Assembly: GCF_025133575.1 (NCBI RefSeq)
Contig: NZ_CP104011.1
Span: 1,054,001 to 1,118,000 of the forward strand
Direction: 5' to 3'
DNA: 64,000 nt
From: Pseudomonas sp. GCEP-101
Lineage (GTDB): Bacteria; Pseudomonadota; Gammaproteobacteria; Pseudomonadales; Pseudomonadaceae
Positions 57,937-64,000 of this stretch are shown piece by piece; the stretch's first letter is position 1, and every line of letters begins with the position of its first letter. Both the position numbers and the translations under genes were made by a program. Below the pieces are notes generated by a model. It saw nothing but the letters and a program-made list of their open reading frames with translations. It was not told where the DNA came from and did not search any database.

Positions 57937-58806
57937 TTAACCTTCACCGTTCGCAGCGTTCTGGCGCTTGGCCAGGCGACCGCGAAAATCAAACAGACTG
58001 TCGACCACGGCGACGAGACAGATCACATTGCCCAGTACGAATACCAGCAGGTACAGCGGTGCCAGCCAGAAGCCCGGAAGCCTCTTCAGCGCGGCCAGGC
58101 CGTGCCCCAGTGCGATCCCGGCGAACAGCAGCGGGATCATGCACAGCGGCGCCAGCATGGTGGCCGCGGGCCCTGCGAAGGGCAGTGCCACAACGCCGAC
58201 CAGCAGCGCTACAGCCGTGCCCGGCGACAGGCGCAGTGCGCGGAACTCGCGGCCAAACCCTTCCGGGTTGAACAGTACTGCTTGCCAATAACGCGCCAGC
58301 ATCAGGCACAACAGGCTGATCGTCTGCAGCGAGGCTGCCATCAGGCCGGTGATGGTCGGAACCATCTCCGCCTGCAGGGCGGCCATCTGTTCCGGCGAAA
58401 GCTTGGCTTCGGCCAGAACCTGCGGCAGTGCCTTGCCGAATGCATCGGCAAGACCCGCGACCAACCCGGCCGACACCGTGCTGAGCAGCAGCACGAACAC
58501 CGCACCGAGCACAACGCTCGCCAGCATCACCTGGTTCCAGGACACCTTGCTGCGCAGAACCTGCGCCAGCACCGCGCTACCCACCAGAACCAGACTCACG
58601 CTGGGGTCACCCAGGTACCACCAGGCCAGTGCCGGAAGCAGCGCCCAGGCCAGGATGCCAAAGGCATCGCCGGCGCCACGGCGCAACAGCACCAGACTGC
58701 CTGCTGCGGCACCGAGCCAGAACAACGGCTGCAGTACCGCGGCTGCGACGACCACCAGGGTCGCCTGCATGCGGCCTCGCATGACAAATTCAGCCAATGC
58801 GCGCAT
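57937..58806 (-). CDS. DUF2232 membrane protein
   Basis: 289 residues, eight or so hydrophobic segments, short loops, C-terminal basic tail. This YybS-like family commonly lies between rpsR and rplI in gammaproteobacteria. Could be a membrane S-component-like or envelope protein; function unknown. Start ATG at 58806 has GATGGATAGATCGC upstream, a poor ribosome site; the internal MRGRMQ is an alternative. Confidence 0.85.
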   Translation of the reverse strand: MRALAEFVMRGRMQATLVVVAAAVLQPLFWLGAAAGSLVLLRRGAGDAFGILAWALLPALAWWYLGDPSVSLVLVGSAVLAQVLRSKVSWNQVMLASVVLGAVFVLLLSTVSAGLVAGLADAFGKALPQVLAEAKLSPEQMAALQAEMVPTITGLMAASLQTISLLCLMLARYWQAVLFNPEGFGREFRALRLSPGTAVALLVGVVALPFAGPAATMLAPLCMIPLLFAGIALGHGLAALKRLPGFWLAPLYLLVFVLGNVICLVAVVDSLFDFRGRLAKRQNAANGEG

Positions 58807-58840
58807 GCGATCTATCCATCAATTCCGGTCGACTGCCCGA

Positions 58841-59071
58841 TCAACGGCCGTGGCTGTCGGTGTAGGGAAGCAGGGCCAGGTAGCGGGCGCGCTTGATAGC
58901 GGTCGCCAGCTGACGCTGGTACTTGGCCTTGGTGCCGGTGATACGGCTCGGAACGATCTTGCCGGTTTCGGAAACGTAGGCTTTCAGGGTGTTCAGATCT
59001 TTGTAATCGATCTCTTTCACGCCTTCAGCGGTGAAACGGCAGAACTTACGACGACGGAAGAAACGTGCCAT
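58841..59071 (-). CDS. rpsR: 30S ribosomal protein S18
   Basis: 76 residues with the typical [17 protein letters not shown] start, [19 protein letters not shown] and the basic C-terminal helix. GAGGAGCC lies before the ATG. Pairs with S6 in the ribosome platform. Confidence 0.98.
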   Translation of the reverse strand: MARFFRRRKFCRFTAEGVKEIDYKDLNTLKAYVSETGKIVPSRITGTKAKYQRQLATAIKRARYLALLPYTDSHGR

Positions 59072-59100
59072 GTGTGTGGCTCCTCAATACTGGTCCGGGA

Positions 59101-59517
59101 TTACTCGTCAGCGCTGTCGCGGCTATCTTCGCCGTCAGCGGACTCGCCCTCGTTCGATTCGGGACGCTCACGGCGCTCGCGGCGCTCGTTGCGGCTCTCT
59201 TCGGCCTTCAGCATTTCGGACTGGCCGGTGACGGCTTCGTCGCGACGGATGACCATGTTACGGATCACGGCGTCGTTGTAGCGGAAGTTGTCTTCCAGCT
59301 CGGCCAGGGCCTTGGCGGTGCACTCGACGTTCATCAGAACGTAGTGAGCCTTGTGCACGTTGTTGATGGCGTAAGCCAGCTGACGACGGCCCCAGTCTTC
59401 CAGACGGTGGACTTTGCCGCCGTCTTCTTCGATGGCCTTGGTGTAACGCTCGACCATGCCACCGACTTGTTCGCTCTGGTCCGGGTGAACCAGGAACACG
59501 ATTTCGTAATGACGCAT
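59101..59517 (-). CDS. rpsF: 30S ribosomal protein S6
   Basis: 138 residues. [18 protein letters not shown] start, [26 protein letters not shown] core, and a long acidic tail rich in Arg/Glu/Asp ([21 protein letters not shown]) of the kind RimK adds Glu to. First gene of the operon; a structured leader lies upstream. AAGGAGC precedes the ATG. Confidence 0.98.
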   Translation of the reverse strand: MRHYEIVFLVHPDQSEQVGGMVERYTKAIEEDGGKVHRLEDWGRRQLAYAINNVHKAHYVLMNVECTAKALAELEDNFRYNDAVIRNMVIRRDEAVTGQSEMLKAEESRNERRERRERPESNEGESADGEDSRDSADE

Positions 59518-59580
59518 AAATGCTCCTTACGGATTGCAGCCTGCCGACAAAGCGGTCAGACAAGGAGTGAATGATTTTTT

Positions 59581-59627
59581 CCTTGCCACCTGAGAAGACG
59601 CGCGAACGCCTGCCCGGACGGCAAGGG
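59581..59627 (-). ncRNA. Structured rpsF leader, possible S6:S18 regulatory site
   Basis: On the minus strand CCTTGCC pairs with GGCAAGG across about 32 bases containing CCGGGCAGGCG, about 65 bases before rpsF. rpsF leaders are known S6:S18 autoregulatory targets; here the match is by position and a plausible stem only. Confidence 0.4.
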
Positions 59628-59706
59628 CCGACATTCTAGAGAAGGGGGGAAGGTGGCGCAAGGAAATTGACGATTATTTGTACAACCGTCGCCACTGGAG
59701 TCTTTT

Positions 59707-59779
59707 CGTAGGAGCGAGCCTGCTCGCGAACCGGGCACGCTCGGAGCCGGCACCGTTCGCGAGCAAGCTCGCTCCTACG
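59707..59779. repeat. Inverted REP pair between rlmB and rpsF
   Basis: GTAGGAGCGAGCCTGCTCGC and GTTCGCGAGCAAGCTCGCTC separated by about 25 bases, directly after the rlmB stop on the minus strand. Confidence 0.85.
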
Positions 59780-59788
59780 AAAGAAGGG

Positions 59789-60541
59789 TTACGCGCCGGC
59801 CTTCAACTGGCGCTGGCGAACGATCTCGAACAGGCAGACGCCGGTGGCCACCGAGACGTTCAGGCTGCTGACGCTGCCCTGCATCGGCAGCTTGGCCAGG
59901 TAGTCGCAGTGCTCGCGGGTCAGGCGGCGCATGCCCTTGCCCTCGGCGCCCATCACCAGCACGGTCGGCCCGGTGAGGTCCAGTTCATAGAGCATCTGCG
60001 TCGCCTCGCCGGCGGTGCCGACGATCCACAGGCCGCGCTGCTGGAGTTTTTCCAGGGTACGCGCCAGGTTGGTCACCGCCACCAGCGGGATCACCTCGGC
60101 GGCACCGCAGGCCACCTTGCGCACGGTGGCGTTGAGGGTGGCGGACTTGTCCTTCGGCACGATGACCGCCAGCGCGCCCGCCGCGTCGGCGGTGCGCAGG
60201 CAGGCGCCGAGGTTGTGCGGGTCGGTCACGCCGTCCAACGCCAGCAATAGTGCCGGGCCAGTGGAGCGCTCCAGCAGCTCCTCCAGCATGTTCTCGCCCC
60301 ACACCTGGCTCGGGCTGACCTCGGCGACCACGCCCTGGTGCACGCCTTCGGCCCACTCGTCCAGCTCCTTGCGGTCGCGCGTGCCCACCGGCACGCGCAC
60401 TTGCCCCGCCAGCTCGACCAGCGCCTGGACGCGCGGATCATGCCGCCCCTCGGCCAGCCACAGCTGCTTGACCCGCTTGGGGTGATGGCGCAGCAACGCT
60501 TCTACGGCATGGACCCCGTAGACCTTTTCCCACTGACTCAT
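59789..60541 (-). CDS. rlmB: 23S rRNA 2'-O-methyltransferase RlmB
   Basis: 250 residues, SpoU family trefoil-knot enzyme. Motifs DPHNLGACLRTADAAG, VLVMGAEGKGMRRLTREHCD and PMQGSVSSLNVSVATGVCLFE are intact; N-terminal substrate domain MSQWEKVYGVHAVEALL. Methylates G2251 of 23S rRNA. ATG overlaps the rnr stop (60538-60541), translationally coupled. Confidence 0.97.
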   Translation of the reverse strand: MSQWEKVYGVHAVEALLRHHPKRVKQLWLAEGRHDPRVQALVELAGQVRVPVGTRDRKELDEWAEGVHQGVVAEVSPSQVWGENMLEELLERSTGPALLLALDGVTDPHNLGACLRTADAAGALAVIVPKDKSATLNATVRKVACGAAEVIPLVAVTNLARTLEKLQQRGLWIVGTAGEATQMLYELDLTGPTVLVMGAEGKGMRRLTREHCDYLAKLPMQGSVSSLNVSVATGVCLFEIVRQRQLKAGA

Positions 60542-63267
60542 TTCTTCGCCTTACGCTTGCTGGCCGGCGCGCCACCCGTGGCACCGGCCTTGGGCGCAGC
60601 GGAGCCCTTGCGGTGCTTGGTCGGCTTGGCGGACCGGGCCTTCTGTTTGGACGGGTTGCGCGGCTTGCCCGCGGCAGGCGCGCCCTTGCCCTTGCCGGCC
60701 GCCGGCTTGTTGCCGCCAACCTTGGCTTCCTCGAGCAGCGCCTTCTTCACTTCGCGGCTCTTGCGCACGTCGGTATTGCCGAGCAATTCCTCGGCCTTGG
60801 CGAGCATCTCCGGGGCCACCGACGGCAGCGCCTGGACGACGCCGACCTTGCGCTTGCGCGGCTGCACGGCCACATCGGGTGACAGGTACGGGTCATCCGC
60901 CACCGCACGAGGCGCACGGGCCGGCTTGTCTTTCGCTGCCACAGCCTTGGGCGCCTTGCCCTTGGCCGCCTTGCCCTTGGCGACCGGCTCGGCCTTCTCA
61001 CCACGTTTCTTGCGGCCGATGGGCGCGCTGAGCACGTTGTCGGAAAGCTCGAAATCGATCTTGCGCTCGTCCAGGTCGACACGCGCCACGACCACTTCGA
61101 CGGTATCGCCGAGGCGGAAGCTGCGGCCGGTGCGCTCACCGGCGAGGCGGTGATGCACGGCATCGAAATGGTAGTAGTCGCCGGGCAGCGCAGTGACGTG
61201 CACCAGGCCTTCCACATAGATGTCGGTCAGTTCGACGAAGATGCCGAAGCCGGTAACGGCCGTAATCACCCCCGGGAAGGTCTCGCCCACGCGCTCGCGC
61301 ATGAACTCGCACTTCAGCCAGTTGGTGACGTCGCGGGTCGCCTCGTCGGCGCGCCGCTCGGTCATCGAGCACTGCTCGCCGAGCTGCGCCAGGCGGGCTT
61401 CGTCGTACGGATAGATGCGCGCCTTGGGCATGCTGGCGGCGCCGACGCGCTGCACATGCTCGGAGGCCGCCTTGGAGCGGATCAGGCTGCGGATGGCGCG
61501 GTGGGTCAGCAGGTCCGGGTAGCGACGGATCGGCGAGGTGAAGTGGGTGTACGCCTCGTAGTTCAGGCCGAAGTGGCCGGCATTCTCGGGGCTGTACACC
61601 GCCTGGCTCAGAGAGCGCAGCATCACGGTCTGGATCAGTTGCAGGTCCGGGCGGCCTTGGATGGACTCCAGCAGCTTCTGGTAGTCGGCCGGGGTCGGGT
61701 CGCCCTTGCCGCGGTACAGGGTCAGGCCCAGTTCACCGAGGAACTGCCGCAGGTTGTTCAGTTTTTCCTGGGGCGGGCCGTCGTGGACGCGGTACAGCGC
61801 CGGAATGGAATGCTTCTCGAGGAACTTGGCGGTGGCGACGTTGGCCGCCAGCATGCATTCCTCGATCAGCTTGTGCGCATCGTTGCGCTGGGTCGGGCGG
61901 ATCTCCGCAATCTTGCGGTCGGCGCCGAAGACGATGCGGGTTTCCTGGGTCTCGAAGTCGATGGCTCCGCGCACGTGGCGCGCACCCACCAGGACCTTGT
62001 ACAGGTCATAGAGCGTATTGAGATGCGGCACCACCGCCGGCAGCTGTTCCTTCAGGCGCTGGCCTTCGGGGCTGTCCGGGGTTTCCAGGTACTGGCTGAC
62101 CTTGGTGTAGGTCAGGCGCGCATGGGAATGGATGACCGCCTCGTAGAACTGGTAGTCGGTCATCTTGCCGGCCTTGGAGAGATTCATCTCGCAGACCATG
62201 GCCAGGCGATCGACCAGCGGATTCAGGGAGCACAGGCCGTTGGAGAGAATCTCCGGCAGCATCGGGATCACCCGCTCGGGGAAGTACACCGAGTTGCCGC
62301 GCTTGGCCGCCTCTTCATCCAGGGCCGAGCCGACCTTCACATAATGAGAGACGTCGGCGATGGCGACGAAGAGCTTCCAGCCGCCGCCCTTGCGCTTCTC
62401 GGCGTAGACCGCATCGTCGAAGTCGCGGGCGTCCTCGCCGTCGATGGTGACGAAAGGCAGGGCACGCAGGTCGACGCGTTTCTCCTTGTCCTTTTCCAGC
62501 ACCTCGGGCTTGAGCTTGGCCGCTTCCTTTTCCACGGCCTCGGGCCAGGTGTGGGGAATGTCGTAGCTGCGCAGCGCGACTTCGATTTCCATGCCCGGCG
62601 CCATGTAGTCGCCGAGCACTTCCACCACCTCGCCCTGGGCCTGGCGATGCACGCTCGGCCAGACGTCGATGCGCACCTGGACGAACTGGTTGTGCTTGGC
62701 CTTGCCGGCCTTGCCCGGCGGGATCAGCACTTCCTGCTGGATCTTCGGGTTGTCGGCGACGACGGTGCCGATGCCGCTCTCGTCGAAATAGCGGCCGACG
62801 ATGGTCTCGTGGGCGCGCTCGACCACTTCCACGATCGCGCCTTCGCGGCGACCCCGGCGGTCGAAGCCGGACACGCGCGCCAGGGCGCGGTCGCCGTCGA
62901 ACACCAGGCGCATCTGCGTCGGGCTGAGGAACAGGTCGTCGCTGCCGTCATCGGGGATGAGGAAGCCGAAGCCGTCGCGGTGGCCGGCGATGCGGCCCAG
63001 GATCAGGTCGAGCTTGTCCACCGGCGCATAGGCGCCACGGCGGGTATAGATGAGCTGGCCGTCGCGCTCCATGGCGCGCAGTCGGCGGCGCAGCGCTTCC
63101 TCCTGCTCTTCGCCGGAGAGGCCGAGCTCGTCCATCAACTGGGAGCGCGTCGCGGGGGCGCCCCGCTCGGCGAGATGCGCCAGGATGAGTTCACGGCTGG
63201 GGATGGGGTTGTCGTATTTTTCCGCCTCGCGGGCGGCCTCGGGATCGAGGTTTTGCCAATCGGCCAT
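60538..63267 (-). CDS. rnr: Ribonuclease R
   Basis: 909 residues. N-terminal winged helix (ILAHLAERGAPATRSQLMDELGL), two cold-shock domains, catalytic RNB domain with the Asp cluster in TIDGEDARDFDDAVYAEK, S1 domain (ERVGETFPGVITAVTGFGIFVELTD) and a long Lys/Ala/Gly-rich tail from about residue 745. 3'-5' exoribonuclease degrading structured RNA. Longer than E. coli RNase R (813) because of the basic tail, as in Pseudomonas. Confidence 0.97.
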   Translation of the reverse strand: MADWQNLDPEAAREAEKYDNPIPSRELILAHLAERGAPATRSQLMDELGLSGEEQEEALRRRLRAMERDGQLIYTRRGAYAPVDKLDLILGRIAGHRDGFGFLIPDDGSDDLFLSPTQMRLVFDGDRALARVSGFDRRGRREGAIVEVVERAHETIVGRYFDESGIGTVVADNPKIQQEVLIPPGKAGKAKHNQFVQVRIDVWPSVHRQAQGEVVEVLGDYMAPGMEIEVALRSYDIPHTWPEAVEKEAAKLKPEVLEKDKEKRVDLRALPFVTIDGEDARDFDDAVYAEKRKGGGWKLFVAIADVSHYVKVGSALDEEAAKRGNSVYFPERVIPMLPEILSNGLCSLNPLVDRLAMVCEMNLSKAGKMTDYQFYEAVIHSHARLTYTKVSQYLETPDSPEGQRLKEQLPAVVPHLNTLYDLYKVLVGARHVRGAIDFETQETRIVFGADRKIAEIRPTQRNDAHKLIEECMLAANVATAKFLEKHSIPALYRVHDGPPQEKLNNLRQFLGELGLTLYRGKGDPTPADYQKLLESIQGRPDLQLIQTVMLRSLSQAVYSPENAGHFGLNYEAYTHFTSPIRRYPDLLTHRAIRSLIRSKAASEHVQRVGAASMPKARIYPYDEARLAQLGEQCSMTERRADEATRDVTNWLKCEFMRERVGETFPGVITAVTGFGIFVELTDIYVEGLVHVTALPGDYYHFDAVHHRLAGERTGRSFRLGDTVEVVVARVDLDERKIDFELSDNVLSAPIGRKKRGEKAEPVAKGKAAKGKAPKAVAAKDKPARAPRAVADDPYLSPDVAVQPRKRKVGVVQALPSVAPEMLAKAEELLGNTDVRKSREVKKALLEEAKVGGNKPAAGKGKGAPAAGKPRNPSKQKARSAKPTKHRKGSAAPKAGATGGAPASKRKAKK

Positions 63268-63380
63268 TAAAGTGCGGTCACCTTATATATAGGGGTATGG
63301 ATCGCCATGTGCTTATTGAAGCGCGAAATCCGCTCGTCGGTCAGCTTTGGGCGAGAATAAATTTTTTATCGCATCAGGGG

Positions 63381-63409
63381 TTTACAAGCGAAAACGCTCT
63401 CCGTATAGT
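63381..63409 (+). promoter_or_regulatory. Sigma-70 promoter of the tRNA-Leu genes
   Basis: TTTACA (63381-63386), exactly 17-bp spacer, TATAGT (63404-63409), followed by the GC-rich discriminator TCGCGCCC typical of stringently controlled stable-RNA promoters. Confidence 0.85.
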
Positions 63410-63472
63410 TCGCGCCCACAGCGTCACACAGACGTTGTAACACGGAAACGATGAGCAATCATCGACTCCAGT

Positions 63473-63559
63473 GCCCAGGTGGCGGAATTGGTAGACGCAC
63501 TAGGTTCAGGTCCTAGCGGTGGCAACACCGTGGAAGTTCGAGTCTTCTCCTGGGCACCA
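63473..63559 (+). tRNA. tRNA-Leu (anticodon CAG), first copy
   Basis: 87 nt including encoded CCA. Acceptor GCCCAGG/CCTGGGC, D-arm with GGCGGAATTGGTAGACGC, anticodon loop TTCAGGT (anticodon CAG, codon CUG), long class II variable arm and T-loop GTTCGAGTC. Confidence 0.97.
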
Positions 63560-63705
63560 CTTATTCAAGGATAAAGTCAGTCGCTGACAGGCTTTATCAG
63601 GCGGGTTCGGAACCCTGATAACCGAACAATAGACCGCCCGATGCAACCAAGGGTTGCATCACCGCAAGACGATGAGCGATCATCGCACCCCATGCTGAAA
63701 AGCAT

Positions 63706-63792
63706 GCCCAGGTGGCGGAATTGGTAGACGCACTAGGTTCAGGTCCTAGCGGTGGCAACACCGTGGAAGTTCGAGTCTTCTCCTGGGCACCA
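63706..63792 (+). tRNA. tRNA-Leu (anticodon CAG), second copy
   Basis: I see no difference from the first copy across 87 nt, CCA included. The 146-base spacer repeats the 5' flank motif ACGATGAGC-ATCATCG seen before copy 1, pointing to a tandem duplication. Likely co-transcribed with copy 1. Confidence 0.97.
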
Positions 63793-63802
63793 TCTTCAAA
63801 CG

Positions 63803-63836
63803 AAAAAGCCGAGCACTGCTCGGCTTTTTCGTTTTT
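63803..63836 (+). terminator. Terminator of the tRNA-Leu transcript
   Basis: AAAAAGCCGAGC, ACT loop, GCTCGGCTTTTT followed by CGTTTTT. Confidence 0.93.
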
Positions 63837-63860
63837 GCATTCCTGAAAATTCAAACCTGG

Positions 63861-63934
63861 CGTAGGAGCGGACTTCGTCCGCGATGGTATCCGGCGCGAT
63901 GCGGGCCTATCGCGGACGAAGTCCGCTCCTACGA
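63861..63934. repeat. Inverted REP pair (GCGGACTTCGTCCGC subtype)
   Basis: GTAGGAGCGGACTTCGTCCG and its mirror CGGACGAAGTCCGCTCCTAC flank GATGGTATCCGGCGCGATGC, the same composite as at 22598-22672 and 22855-22924. Confidence 0.85.
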
Positions 63935-63952
63935 AAAATTTCCAGCACTCCT

Positions 63953-64000
63953 TCAAGCCTTGAACTGCCCCAGGCTCGCGCGCAACTGACCGGCCAGGCC
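63953..64000 (-). CDS. C-terminal fragment of a probable methyl-accepting chemotaxis protein
   Basis: The minus-strand frame open at the right edge ends GLAGQLRASLGQFKA-stop. This pattern, a helical tail with LAGQLRxSLGQF, is typical of the last residues of Pseudomonas chemotaxis receptors. Only 15 residues are visible. Confidence 0.4.
   Translation of the reverse strand, partial: GLAGQLRASLGQFKA

Noticed and set aside
63597..63956. Minus-strand 119-codon ORF at the right end
   Set aside because: It translates the complement of tRNA-Leu (the stretch around TRTSTVLPPLGPEPSA) and a REP, a well-known annotation artefact.

Overview
The window is high-GC chromosomal DNA from a Pseudomonas of the P. 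aeruginosa / P. nitroreducens / P. citronellolis type. The gene content, the azurin, the desCB-desT block, the NAD salvage genes and the abundant REP palindromes all fit. From memory, long stretches keep the gene order of the PAO1 PA4870-PA4880, PA4887-PA4894, PA4907-PA4923 and PA4925-PA4937 regions. No database could be consulted.

Layout. 1-4.1 kb: the end of an autotransporter barrel, a 665-bp intergenic region with a large structured repeat, then the light-sensing pair bphO-bphP. 4.1-12.6 kb: stress and housekeeping genes (small DksA-like protein, oxaloacetate decarboxylase-like enzyme, Hsp70 YegD, OsmE, GyrI-like protein, AsmA-like protein, bacterioferritin-like protein); a second copy of the structured repeat lies at 9.3-9.55 kb. 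12.9-14.4 kb: two adjacent exported proteins built almost wholly of 18- and 21-residue repeats. 14.4-19.5 kb: an MFS transporter, small ORFs, and the desaturase operon desC-desB divergent from its repressor desT, with two operator palindromes between. 20-22.6 kb: urease accessory genes ureE-ureF-ureG-hupE without structural subunits. 22.6-23.0 kb: a REP cluster that is itself duplicated.

23-35 kb is mainly amino-acid catabolism: a YdfG-type dehydrogenase, an ornithine cyclodeaminase/mu-crystallin protein, a five-gene branched-chain-type ABC transporter behind a consensus sigma-54 promoter with phased upstream repeats, and amaA-amaB with a divergent LysR gene. amaA and amaB encode pipecolate oxidase and piperideine-6-carboxylate/aminoadipate-semialdehyde dehydrogenase. 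Together these suggest uptake and oxidation of lysine-derived cyclic intermediates. 35-38.5 kb is NAD salvage: NrtR-type repressor, then pncA-pncB-nadE. 38.5-40.7 kb: TrhA/hemolysin III, azurin with an ANR-like box, and a LOG-family protein.

40.7-46.3 kb is a minor-pilin operon, pilV-pilW-pilX-pilY1-pilE, with tight or overlapping junctions. It appears to be inserted between genes that are near neighbours in PAO1. 46.5-54.8 kb: an MscS channel, a paired beta-helix lipoprotein and diheme cytochrome lipoprotein of unknown role, a bacteriohemerythrin, YgiQ radical-SAM protein and a membrane diguanylate cyclase. 54.8-63.3 kb is core housekeeping on the minus strand: alr, dnaB, the rpsF-rpsR-(DUF2232)-rplI operon and rlmB-rnr. 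The window ends with two near-identical tRNA-Leu(CAG) genes and the last codons of a probable chemotaxis receptor.

The most unusual signals are: (1) two copies of a roughly 250-nt multi-hairpin element whose stems differ by many compensatory changes; (2) the sigma-54 promoter with four phased GTGCAACC-like boxes; (3) the tandem-repeat exported protein pair; and (4) a three-copy TGTAG-N5-CTACA palindrome around a metabolic gene.
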